A stretch of 9,324 nt of DNA from Gammaproteobacteria bacterium. GTDB lineage: Bacteria > Pseudomonadota > Gammaproteobacteria > Pseudomonadales > Azotimanducaceae. Where the stretch lies: contig VXPR01000412.1 in assembly GCA_009839405.1 (NCBI GenBank), positions 1 to 9,324 on the forward strand. The letters are read 5' to 3'. The translations under genes were made by a program, and so were the position numbers. The notes below the pieces were generated by a model. That model was not told the DNA's origin. It was given only the letters and a program-made list of their open reading frames with translations, and searched no databases. Of the stretch, positions 1 to 6,427 are shown one piece after another; positions within the stretch are counted from its first letter, which is position 1; each line of letters opens with the position of its first letter.

Positions 1-989
1 TAGTCGGCGGGGGCGGTGGGCCCGGGGGGCATTGGGTGGGGCACCACGATGTCGATGCCGAGGTCCCAACTCTCGATCTCGCGCAGCTTGGCGATGATCG
101 TCTGAGCATCGCCGTGCAGGGCGAAGGCGTTCACGGCGTCGTCGCCGAGGAACGCAACCGCATCACCCGCCGCTTCTAGATCCCTCGCATGGTGGAAGTC
201 GGGCCAGACCTTGCGCTTCAGTTCCTTCACCGACGGGCCGTTCCAGCCCACGCCGCAGGTGTCGAACAGCATCGGCGAGTACTCGTAGTAGCCGGCGGCA
301 ATCGCCCGGCCAATGCGGCCGACGCACCGCGCGGCCTCGGCCGGTGACTCGCCGTCGGACACCAGCACCGTGTGGAAGACGCAGCCAACGCGAACGCTGG
401 CAGGGTTCCGGCCCGCTTCCTCGGCCCCTTCCCGCACGAGACCCACCGCATGGGCAAGGTTGGCACGATGCACGCCCACGCGGATGAACACGCCGTCCGC
501 CACCGCGCCGGCCATGCGCAGCGTGCGCGGTCCGCCGGCGGCAATCCAGACCGGCACCGGTGCCGCATGGCGCAGGCGTGCAGGCCGCGCAGCTCCTACT
601 TCCAACCGTTCGCCAGCCAAGAGCCGGCGAATCATCTGCACGGATTCGGCGAGTTCAGCCACGGTGGCGGGCTTGCGTCCCATGAGACGCACTGCCGTGT
701 CTCCTACTCCCATGCCAAGCCAGGCTCGCCCCGGAGCCAGTGCATCTACCGTGGCGATGGAACCGGCGATCACCGCCGGCTGGCGCATGACCGGGTTCTC
801 AATCAACGGCCCAAGCCGAATGCGTGTCGTACCTTGCAGCGCGGCCGCCAGCATGACGTATGGATCCCGCGCAAGCAGCGGCGACGAGGGGATGAAGCCA
901 TAGTCCCAACCGAGCGATTCGAGTCGCTGCGCGTCGCGCGCAAACGCCGCCGGCGAGGTCATGTCGAGCCGGTTGAGACCGAATTGCAT
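1..989 (-). CDS. LLM-class (luciferase-like) flavin/F420-dependent oxidoreductase, 3' end at window edge
   Basis: The reverse strand reads 329 uninterrupted codons from an ATG at 989 (MQFGLNRLD...). The bases TA then remain at the window edge, so the next codon is either Tyr or the stop TAA/TAG. Since 329 residues is near the usual length of this family, the gene may be essentially complete. It looks like a bacterial luciferase-like TIM barrel of the methylene-tetrahydromethanopterin-reductase type: a first strand QFGLNR, then TRIRLGPLIENPVMRQPAVIAG, ALAPGRAWLGMGVGDT and VPVWIAAGGPRTLRMAGAVADG. Proteins of this family use FMNH2 or F420H2 to oxidise or reduce small organic substrates in the cytoplasm; the cofactor and substrate cannot be read from the sequence. 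There is no strong Shine-Dalgarno sequence before the ATG, but the N-terminus fits the family. It is divergent from the glycosyltransferase at 1071, with an 81-nt gap, and only distantly resembles the second LLM gene at 3797. Confidence 0.86.
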   Translation of the reverse strand, partial: MQFGLNRLDMTSPAAFARDAQRLESLGWDYGFIPSSPLLARDPYVMLAAALQGTTRIRLGPLIENPVMRQPAVIAGSIATVDALAPGRAWLGMGVGDTAVRLMGRKPATVAELAESVQMIRRLLAGERLEVGAARPARLRHAAPVPVWIAAGGPRTLRMAGAVADGVFIRVGVHRANLAHAVGLVREGAEEAGRNPASVRVGCVFHTVLVSDGESPAEAARCVGRIGRAIAAGYYEYSPMLFDTCGVGWNGPSVKELKRKVWPDFHHARDLEAAGDAVAFLGDDAVNAFALHGDAQTIIAKLREIESWDLGIDIVVPHPMPPGPTAPAD

Positions 990-1018
990 GGGGTGCGATG
1001 CTTGGCGGATGAACCCTC

Positions 1019-1027
1019 ACCATAGCA
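1019..1027 (-). promoter_or_regulatory. Possible extended -10 promoter for the LLM gene at 989
   Basis: In the 81-nt gap between divergent genes, the minus strand reads TGC followed by TATGGT, which resembles an extended -10 element (TGnTATAAT, four of six hexamer matches). It would place transcription start about 20 nt before the ATG at 989. The expected -35 position reads CGCAAC, which is a poor match. I saw no convincing plus-strand promoter for the glycosyltransferase operon in the same gap. This is a weak call by eye. Confidence 0.2.
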
Positions 1028-1070
1028 GGCGAACCGACACCGTTGCGCTCCACCACCGGCGCGTTGCCGC

Positions 1071-2207
1071 ATGAAGGTGGTGCAGGTTCTGCCGGCATTG
1101 CAGGGCGGAGGGGTCGAACGCGGGACGCTGGAAATCGGCAGCGCCCTGGTGGCTTGCGGACACGAGTCGCTGGTGCTTTCCGCCGGCGGCCGAATGGTGG
1201 CGGAGCTCGAGGAAGCTGGGAGTCGGCATGTCCATTGGGCGTTGGGGCGCAAGCACCCGGCCGTGGCCCTCGAAGTGCGGCCGCTGCGACGCTGGCTGGC
1301 GCACACGCAACCCGACATCCTGCATGTTCGCTCGCGGGTGCCGGCGTGGCTCTGTTGGCTCGCATGGCGGCAGATGCCGGCAGGCGCGCGTCCGCGCTTT
1401 ATCACCACCCTCCATGGCCTGCACTCGATCAATCCGTTCAGCGCGATCATGGCGCAGGGCGAACGGGTGATCGCGGTGTCGGATACCGCCAAGCGCTATC
1501 TGCTCGACAACTACGTCGGCGCCAGCGCACCGGCACTGCAGCGCACGGGGCTGACGGTGGATCGCATTCACCGCATCTACCGGGGCATCGACCCAAGCCG
1601 CTACCATCGCGGCTACCGCCCGTGCAACGGGTGGCTTGCGAACTGGCGGCGGGACTTCCCGGTGCTGAAGCGGCGCCGCGTGGTGCTGCTGCCGGGACGC
1701 TTGACCCGGCTCAAGGGACACGAGGATTTCCCGATCGTCATGGAGCGCCTGTGCGAGCGCCACCCCGACGCCATCGGCGTGGTGGTGGGTGGCGAGGAAG
1801 AGCGAAGCCGCGCCTATGCGGCATCGATTCGCGCCGCCTCGCCCGGCATTGTCTTCACGGGCCACCGCAGCGATCTGCGCGACATCATGGCCGTGGCAAG
1901 CGCCGTGGTGTCGTTGTCGAACCGGCCCGAGTCTTTTGGCCGGGTGACGCTCGAGGCGCTGTCCCTAGGCGTGCCTGTGGTCGGCTATGACCACGGCGGC
2001 GTGGGCGAAATCCTCGAACGGGTGTTCCCGGAAGGACGCGTGCCAGTGGGCCGCCCCGACGAGGCCGCGAACCGGCTCGCTGCCGTGCTCGATGACGAAG
2101 CCGTTGCCAGATCGCGCATCCAGGGCCACGACTTCACGTTGCAGCGCATGTGCGCGGAGACGCTGGCGCTGTATGAGGAACTGGCGGCCGACGCATGGCA
2201 ACGCTGA
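1071..2207 (+). CDS. Glycosyltransferase family 4 (GT-B fold), probably envelope polysaccharide/LPS core
   Basis: This 378-residue cytoplasmic or membrane-associated enzyme transfers a sugar from a nucleotide-sugar donor. The N-terminal acceptor domain opens with MKVVQVLPALQGGGVERGT, whose glycine loop at residues 12-14 is typical of GT4. The C-terminal donor-binding domain carries LLPGRLTRLKGHE (Arg210 and Lys215, the usual phosphate-contacting pair), a GHRSDLRDIMAVASAVVSLS stretch, and the E-x7-E motif RPESFGRVTLEAL (Glu287 and Glu295), followed by GVPVVGYDHGGVGEIL. All hallmarks are intact and the length is normal. Family knowledge links this GT4 type, with its VERGTLEI start, to lipopolysaccharide core or capsule synthesis, but the exact sugar is not determinable. 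The start at 1071 is the family-typical one, although no good ribosome binding site precedes it. The gene overlaps the deacetylase at 2195 by 13 nt, implying translational coupling. Confidence 0.93.
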   Translation: MKVVQVLPALQGGGVERGTLEIGSALVACGHESLVLSAGGRMVAELEEAGSRHVHWALGRKHPAVALEVRPLRRWLAHTQPDILHVRSRVPAWLCWLAWRQMPAGARPRFITTLHGLHSINPFSAIMAQGERVIAVSDTAKRYLLDNYVGASAPALQRTGLTVDRIHRIYRGIDPSRYHRGYRPCNGWLANWRRDFPVLKRRRVVLLPGRLTRLKGHEDFPIVMERLCERHPDAIGVVVGGEEERSRAYAASIRAASPGIVFTGHRSDLRDIMAVASAVVSLSNRPESFGRVTLEALSLGVPVVGYDHGGVGEILERVFPEGRVPVGRPDEAANRLAAVLDDEAVARSRIQGHDFTLQRMCAETLALYEELAADAWQR

Positions 2208-3013
2208 TCGGACTCGCGGTGCTGGGCCTCGCCTTGGTGGCGGTGTCCTTTCGCTTTGCCTGGTGGCGACCGCGGGTGCCGGAAGAGCATCCCCGCGTGC
2301 TGATGTACCACATGGTGCGAGAGGCGATTCCGGGCGCCCGCTTCAACAAGCTGCGCGTGCCGCCGGCAATGTTCGCGAGGCAAGTCACATGGCTCAAGGA
2401 AAACGGCTGGCATTTCGCGTTCCTCTCGGAACTCGGCCACGGCGACTTGCCGCCGAAGACCGTCGCCATCACCTTCGATGACGGCTATCGTGACAACCTC
2501 TTGGCAGCGCAGCCAATCCTGGCGGAACATGGTGCCAAGGCGACGCTGTTTCTCGTGATGGACCGTCACGATGTGGACTGGTCTGTGGCGCGCAAGGCGC
2601 ATCACGACGAAGGCGAACTCATGGACGAGGAGAAGCTGAGCGACCCCGAAGTCATGCAGATGCTCGCGTCGGGGTTGTGGGAAATCGGCGCCCACACAAT
2701 CAGCCACTCGCCGCTGCCCTCCTTGGACGAAGGCCCGAGGCGCGCCGAGATCGTCGGCGGCCGCGAGGCGCTCGAAGGCAAGTTCAGCGTGCGCGTGCAG
2801 TCGTTCGCCTATCCCTTTGGCATCTTCGACGATCAGGATGTGGCGTTGGTGCGCGAGGCCGGCTACGCCTTCGCCGTCACCACCGAACCCGGCATCAGCC
2901 GCGACCTCGAGGCCGAGGCACTGCGCCTGAAGCGCGTCAAGGTGAGCGGCGTCGAAGGTATGTTCGCCTTCCGGCTGCGCATGTCCACGGGCCACCGCGG
3001 CGCGACGGGATAG
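2195..3013 (+). CDS. Membrane-anchored polysaccharide deacetylase (NodB/CE4 domain)
   Basis: This 272-residue protein should remove N- or O-acetyl groups from a glycan by metal-dependent hydrolysis. Residues 4-19 form one hydrophobic segment, followed by an Arg-rich stretch (FRFAWWRPR, 19-27), so it is probably an uncleaved membrane anchor. The NodB homology domain follows: VLMYHMV near 35-41; motif 1 TFDDGY at 93-98 (Asp95 the presumed base, Asp96 a metal ligand); motif 2 HTISHS at 167-172 (metal ligands His167 and His171); motif 3 SFAYPFG at 203-209. The catalytic set is complete, so it is expected to be active. The FAYPfG and vLMYH features resemble PgaB/IcaB-like members more than chitooligosaccharide NodB. 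It starts 13 nt inside the glycosyltransferase gene and ends 4 nt before the DUF3108-like gene, so it likely acts on the same glycan as the glycosyltransferase. The substrate (GlcNAc-containing core, lipid-linked sugar or exopolysaccharide) is unknown. Confidence 0.93.
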   Translation: MATLIGLAVLGLALVAVSFRFAWWRPRVPEEHPRVLMYHMVREAIPGARFNKLRVPPAMFARQVTWLKENGWHFAFLSELGHGDLPPKTVAITFDDGYRDNLLAAQPILAEHGAKATLFLVMDRHDVDWSVARKAHHDEGELMDEEKLSDPEVMQMLASGLWEIGAHTISHSPLPSLDEGPRRAEIVGGREALEGKFSVRVQSFAYPFGIFDDQDVALVREAGYAFAVTTEPGISRDLEAEALRLKRVKVSGVEGMFAFRLRMSTGHRGATG

Positions 3014-3017
3014 CGAC

Positions 3018-3800
3018 TTGCCCAGCCGCACGCCTTGCAGGCAACTGCCCTTGCGCTCGGTGGCGCCACGGTTCTGCAGAGTGGCGCTGATCGCCATTGC
3101 GTTGCTCGCACCGACGGCGGCGGCCAAGAACCTGTTTTACGACGCCCGCGTCGGCTGGCTAGATGCCGGCGCCATCAACATCACCTTCACACAGGATGGA
3201 GACCAGTACGAACTGTCGGGTTCGGTACGCGTGCGCGGCGCCATCGCCAAACTCGTGCGCTGGCGGGGGTGGTTCGCGGCAACAGGGAAGTTCGCCGGCG
3301 ATTGGCCGCGCACCGACGCATACCTTTTGATGGAGGAAAACCGAGGCGAGCGCGAGGTGTTGCTGTCGCGGGGCGGACGCACGGTGTTGCACGGCAGCCA
3401 CCGCGACTCCGAGGAACTCGAAGGCCCGCCCGGCTCGGACATCATGTCGGTGCTCTTCCTCGCCCCCCACTGCCTCGACGGCGCGGTGGTTCACGACGGC
3501 GAGGACCCCTATCGCATCCGTCTGCGCAAATCCGCGCCGGTCGAGATCAAGCAGCCACAGCCTTGGTACTCGGGTGCGGGACTGCGTTGCGACTACGACT
3601 TTCGCTACCGCGACGGCAGCACGCGCCGGGTGTCGCTTTGGGTGGCTAATGTGCAGGGCGAGCCTTGGCCGGTGCGCATCCGCGTGCGCGTGCCGCTCCG
3701 ACCCGACGGCCTCTTGCGGTTGCGCGTCGGTGCCGACGGCGGTGATGATGCCGCACCGTCAATCCCATCGATGCAAGAAGCCACCGCTCCCACTCCATGA
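3018..3800 (+). CDS. Exported DUF3108-like protein
   Basis: This 260-residue product starts with an N-terminal signal peptide: the basic region RFCR (18-21), the hydrophobic VALIAIALLA (22-31), then PTAAA-KN with probable cleavage after Ala36. The mature part is rich in short beta-like stretches, for example YDARVGWLDAGAINITF, YELSGSVRVRG, DAYLLMEENRGEREVLLS and RRVSLWVANVQGEPWPVRIRV. This overall pattern matches DUF3108 periplasmic proteins of proteobacteria; the family name is recognition by eye and no biochemical function is established. Two cysteines (152 and 191) in the mature chain could form a disulfide. The first in-frame start is TTG at 3018, 4 nt after the deacetylase stop. A GTG at 3060 also leaves a full signal peptide and a more normal n-region, so the true start is uncertain. 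The stop overlaps the next start as ATGA (3797-3800), which means tight coupling. Confidence 0.72.
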   Translation: MPSRTPCRQLPLRSVAPRFCRVALIAIALLAPTAAAKNLFYDARVGWLDAGAINITFTQDGDQYELSGSVRVRGAIAKLVRWRGWFAATGKFAGDWPRTDAYLLMEENRGEREVLLSRGGRTVLHGSHRDSEELEGPPGSDIMSVLFLAPHCLDGAVVHDGEDPYRIRLRKSAPVEIKQPQPWYSGAGLRCDYDFRYRDGSTRRVSLWVANVQGEPWPVRIRVRVPLRPDGLLRLRVGADGGDDAAPSIPSMQEATAPTP

Positions 3801-4831
3801 AACTCGGCGTTCTCGACCAGTCTCCCATTGCCCGCGGCGAAGACGCGGCGCAGGCACTGGCGAACACCACCGCCCTCGCTCGCCGCTGCGACGAACTCGG
3901 CTATCACCGCTATTGGGTAGCCGAACATCACGCGTCCGACTCCCTGGCCAGTTCCTCGCCGGAAATCCTCATCACCCGCCTCGCCGGCGAGACCAGCCGC
4001 ATCCGCGTCGGTTCCGGCGGCGTCATGCTGTCGCATTACTCGCCGTTCAAGGTGGCCGAGAACTTCCGCCTGCTCGAGACGCTCTATCCAGGCCGCATCG
4101 ACCTCGGCATCGGCCGGGCACCCGGCAGCGACGGTCTTACGGCGGCGGCGCTCGCCTACGGCAACACCCTCGGCATCGAGTACTACCCGGCCAAGGTGAA
4201 GGACATGATCGCCTGGGTGACGGACAGCAAGCCACTGACGCCGGCCTTCCAGAAGCTGAAAGTGACGCCCCGTCCCGACACAGTACCGGAGGTGTGGATG
4301 CTCGGTTCGAGTTTCGACAGCGCCGACTACGCGGCCCGCTTCGGCCTCGCCTTTTCGTTCGCCCACTTCATCGCCCCCGAACCCGCCGTGCGCGCCATGC
4401 AGCGCTATCGGGAGACGTTCCAAGCGGAACACCTGGCCGAGCCGCAGGCTTCCGTGGGCGTTTTCGCCATTGCTTGCGAAGACGAGGAGCAGGCGGAGAT
4501 CTTTCTCAAGATTCGCGAGCTGCAGCGCATCCGACGCGACCAGGGACGCCATGGCCCGCCGCCGACCCCCGAAGAAGCCGCCTCCTACCCGTTCTCGCAC
4601 GAGCAACTCGCCGCAGCGCGCACCCGCCGCTCGCGCCAGATCGTCGGCACGCCGGCAGCGGTGAAGCAGGAGATCGAGGCATTGGCGGAGGAATGCGGGG
4701 CCGACGAGGCGATCATCCTCACCATCACCCCGACGTTCGCGGACCGACTGCGGTCCTACGAACTGATCGCAGAGGCGTTTGGCCTTGCAGCCTGTCGGAC
4801 TTCGCCGTCTCGGCCAGGTCCGACAGGGTGA
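3797..4831 (+). CDS. LLM-class flavin-dependent oxidoreductase, YhbW/MsnO8 type
   Basis: This 344-residue protein is a luciferase-like monooxygenase of the MsnO8/YhbW subgroup. It starts MKLGVLDQSPIARGE and carries the diagnostic GYHRYWVAEHH block (residues 35-45), GSGGVMLSHYSPFKVAE (from residue 72), PGRIDLGIGRAPGSD, PEVWMLGSSFDSADYAARFGL, and a C-terminal QIVGTPAAVKQEIEALAEECGADEAIILT segment. E. coli YhbW has a similar length. These cytoplasmic TIM-barrel enzymes use reduced flavin, usually FMN, with O2; the substrate cannot be predicted. The start codon lies in the ATGA overlap with the DUF3108-like gene, so it is the last gene of the four-gene operon, which is an odd partner for glycan genes. 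The last 14 residues (AACRTSPSRPGPTG) look non-family and are encoded by the left arm and loop of a stem-loop at 4791-4827. Confidence 0.92.
   Translation: MKLGVLDQSPIARGEDAAQALANTTALARRCDELGYHRYWVAEHHASDSLASSSPEILITRLAGETSRIRVGSGGVMLSHYSPFKVAENFRLLETLYPGRIDLGIGRAPGSDGLTAAALAYGNTLGIEYYPAKVKDMIAWVTDSKPLTPAFQKLKVTPRPDTVPEVWMLGSSFDSADYAARFGLAFSFAHFIAPEPAVRAMQRYRETFQAEHLAEPQASVGVFAIACEDEEQAEIFLKIRELQRIRRDQGRHGPPPTPEEAASYPFSHEQLAAARTRRSRQIVGTPAAVKQEIEALAEECGADEAIILTITPTFADRLRSYELIAEAFGLAACRTSPSRPGPTG
4791..4827 (+). terminator. Perfect 10-bp inverted repeat at the 3' end of the glycan operon; possible terminator or 3' stem-loop
   Basis: CCTGTCGGAC (4791-4800) and its exact reverse complement GTCCGACAGG (4818-4827) flank a 17-nt loop. 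Two more pairs (T-G and T-A) could extend the stem inward. It lies in the last codons of the LLM gene and ends just before its TGA at 4829-4831. No T-run follows, so it is not a canonical intrinsic terminator. It may instead be a transcript-stabilising 3' stem-loop or a remnant of an inserted palindrome. Confidence 0.45.
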
Positions 4832-4961
4832 TAGGTCGGCTTGGGTTGGGCAAGAAGCGTTGTCCGAAGGCAACGGTTCTTGTGGCGTGGGCCGTTAACT
4901 CGATCCGGTCCGAAGTGCTTCGTCGTGGACTTGCGTCGAGGGAACCTCTCGATGAGATACC
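4832..4961. other. Convergent intergenic gap with weak hairpins only
   Basis: This 130-nt stretch separates the 3' end of the LLM gene from the 3' end of the minus-strand Eis-like gene. It holds a short inverted repeat, TCGAG (4936-4940) with CTCGA (4948-4952), placed 10-26 nt past the Eis-like stop. It also holds AACGG (4872-4876) with CCGTT (4892-4896). Either could contribute to termination, but neither has a T-tract. No gene is evident here. Confidence 0.5.
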
Positions 4962-6221
4962 TCAGAAGTCCCAACCAACAAACGGTGACGGCACGACTCG
5001 CAGCACTTTATCCAGTGACTTCAGCAAGGTGTCGTCGCCAGCAAGATCGTCTGTCAGCGAGAGGCTCGTGGCCGGGCGGACACCCATCCACATGCGGCTG
5101 AAGGCGCCCACCGAAGCGTTGAGGGTGGGCAGGCCGGAGGCACGGCCCGGCTCGGCGATGGACGACTCGCCAAGGGTCACCGTGTAGTCGCCGGCGGTTC
5201 CGCGCCAGCCTTGGCGGCTGCCGAGGAAGCCATCTACAGGATCGGTGAGCGTGAGGTTGAAGCGTACCGTTTCGGCGTCGAGGTGCGTTCCTTCCAGGCA
5301 CTTCGCGACGTCCAGTATCCGCAGTTGCCACCACGCATCCGCGCTTTGGTAGCTCTCGTGCTTGGAGCGTTGCGTGAGGCCCCGATTGCGAAACGGTTGG
5401 CGCAGCAGGTCTTGGAATTGAACCTCCGGGGGCTCCTCCATTTCCACGGTGGAGACCTGATCGCCAAGCGCCGCGATGGCGGCGAGGAGTTCAAATAGCT
5501 GCGCGTCGTTTTGCCACGCCATGAGCGTGATCCGGTAGGGGCCGTGCTCGTCGGTCGCCTCACCCCAGAAGAAGTGCGACAGCGTGCCGTCCGGTCCGTC
5601 CTCGTAGCCAAGGCCGAACCACTCATGCTCCGGCATCATTTCCAAGCCCTCGAGCCGTTCCGCCGTGGTGAGGTTTACGCCGCCGTGACCACGCCGCCGA
5701 ACCATCATCGCGCCATGCACGTCGCGCCAGCGCGAGGGGCCGACGCGCACCGGCGGGCGCGACATCTTCGGCACTTGCAGCGTTGCTGGATCGAAGCGGA
5801 AGTGATTGACGTAGCTGCCGGTGCCGAAACCAACGCGGTTGTAGAAGCCCTGCTCGAACATGCCGAGGGCCGACACGGCAGCGCCCGACTCCGCCTGCCG
5901 CGCCAAGGTCTCGGCGGTGAGCCTCGCCGCCGCGCCCAGCCGCCGAGCCACATGGCTGGTGGTTACCGCTGCCACCACGCCAAGCTCCAAGTCGGCATCG
6001 CCGTGACGGATCTGTCCTGGGGTGGACATCACCGCGCACTCCGCCCGGCCATGCACCGGGAGCACAATGCAGTCGTTCACGCGGATGAGACCGCGCATGG
6101 CGTCCGTCTCGTCCTTGTCGTCGCTGATCCAGCCGCATTCGATCCAGATGCGATGCACCGCCTCGAAGTCGCGTTCTTCGTCGTAGTCGAGGATTTCCAT
6201 TTCCACCATCCTGTCTTTCAT
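4962..6221 (-). CDS. Eis-like GNAT N-acetyltransferase with SCP2-like C-terminal domain
   Basis: This 419-residue protein fits the Eis architecture: an N-terminal GNAT domain, a degenerate second GNAT-like region (about 160-290), and a C-terminal sterol-carrier-2-like domain (about 305-419, from WWQLRILDVAKCL). The acetyl-CoA loop is VAAVTTSHVARRLG (83-96). GFYNRVGFG (125-133) aligns with the mycobacterial Eis segment around catalytic Tyr126, making Tyr127 the likely equivalent. The chain ends ...FVGWDF; in Eis the C-terminal Phe carboxylate sits in the active site, and a terminal Phe is kept here. Eis enzymes acetylate amines, including aminoglycosides; the natural substrate here is unknown and resistance should not be assumed. 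ATG codons at 6221, 6209 and 6200 compete as starts. An AGGAG lies only 1-2 nt before 6221, whereas an AGGA is spaced 8 nt before 6200 (MEILDYDEE...), which also fits GNAT N-termini, so 6200 may be the true start. It lies 206 nt downstream of glcB on the same strand. Confidence 0.8.
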   Translation of the reverse strand: MKDRMVEMEILDYDEERDFEAVHRIWIECGWISDDKDETDAMRGLIRVNDCIVLPVHGRAECAVMSTPGQIRHGDADLELGVVAAVTTSHVARRLGAAARLTAETLARQAESGAAVSALGMFEQGFYNRVGFGTGSYVNHFRFDPATLQVPKMSRPPVRVGPSRWRDVHGAMMVRRRGHGGVNLTTAERLEGLEMMPEHEWFGLGYEDGPDGTLSHFFWGEATDEHGPYRITLMAWQNDAQLFELLAAIAALGDQVSTVEMEEPPEVQFQDLLRQPFRNRGLTQRSKHESYQSADAWWQLRILDVAKCLEGTHLDAETVRFNLTLTDPVDGFLGSRQGWRGTAGDYTVTLGESSIAEPGRASGLPTLNASVGAFSRMWMGVRPATSLSLTDDLAGDDTLLKSLDKVLRVVPSPFVGWDF

Positions 6222-6268
6222 TCTCCTTCCCTAACGCCGATAGGCGCTTTGTTGGAAAGCGGGTTCGC

Positions 6269-6318
6269 CGCGCCGGACGGCGCCAGAGGAGGCAGGATGC
6301 CTCCCCTCCGACGGCGCG
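6269..6318. repeat. Nested palindrome upstream of the Eis-like gene
   Basis: The inner arms GGAGGCA (6288-6294) and TGCCTCC (6298-6304) are perfect reverse complements around a 3-nt loop. The outer arms CGCGCCG (6269-6275) and CGGCGCG (6312-6318) also pair perfectly. The centre lies about 75 nt upstream of the Eis-like start. It resembles a REP-type intergenic palindrome and could form a strong hairpin in the glcB to Eis-like transcript or act as a bidirectional attenuator. Its role is inferred. Confidence 0.6.
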
Positions 6319-6331
6319 TCGCCAAGGTGCC

Positions 6332-6359
6332 GCAGGGGTGACCCTTGTGGTCGCCCGTG
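6332..6359 (+). repeat. REP-like hairpin, copy 1
   Basis: This 28-nt unit has stem arms GGGTGACC (6336-6343) and GGTCGCCC (6349-6356), loop CTTGT, a 5' flank GCAG-type and a 3' flank GTG. It is the same element as the copy at 6392-6419 in the opposite orientation, with 22 of 28 positions identical. The arms form eight pairs including one T-G pair. It lies in the gap between glcB and the Eis-like gene. Confidence 0.7.
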
Positions 6360-6391
6360 CCGATGAACCTGACGTTGCGGCACTTACGCGA

Positions 6392-6419
6392 CACGGGCGA
6401 GGACAAGCCTCGCCCCTAC
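6392..6419 (-). repeat. REP-like hairpin, copy 2 (inverted)
   Basis: Read on the minus strand, this 28-nt unit has arms GGGCGAGG and CCTCGCCC around the loop CTTGT (plus-strand arms 6395-6402 and 6408-6415). Compared with copy 1, the two innermost base pairs are swapped from CC/GG to GG/CC and a T-G pair becomes C-G, so pairing is preserved while sequence changes. It starts 8 nt beyond the glcB stop codon and could act as its 3' stem-loop. Confidence 0.72.
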
Positions 6420-6427
6420 GAACTTCG

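Noticed and set aside
313..1025. Plus-strand frames of 196 and 217 codons over the first LLM gene
   Set aside because: They are antisense to a continuous LLM reading frame with family motifs, and have no domain of their own.
1985..3127. 380-codon open frame on the minus strand opposite the glycosyltransferase and deacetylase
   Set aside because: Antisense to well-supported CE4 and GT4 domains, with a His/Ala/Arg-rich composition and no motifs.
3605..4873. 422-codon open frame on the minus strand opposite the LLM gene and the end of the DUF3108-like gene
   Set aside because: It runs across two real plus-strand genes, has no family motif, and is Arg/Gly/Ala-rich shadow sequence.
4862..4915. 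Short direct repeat GTCCGAAG in the convergent gap, considered as a regulatory or attachment site
   Set aside because: Only 8 nt long, two copies, no associated recombinase, and expected by chance in GC-rich DNA.
3574..5187. 537-codon open frame on the plus strand overlapping the LLM gene, the gap and the end of the Eis-like gene
   Set aside because: It is out of frame with the LLM gene, continues into antisense of the Eis-like gene, and its Arg/Pro-rich product shows no domain.
6218..6406. 62-codon minus-strand frame in the glcB to Eis-like gap (contains RRRRGGILPPLAPSGA)
   Set aside because: It is built mostly from the nested palindrome and REP-like repeats, has no independent ribosome binding site, and looks like a chance translation of repeat DNA.
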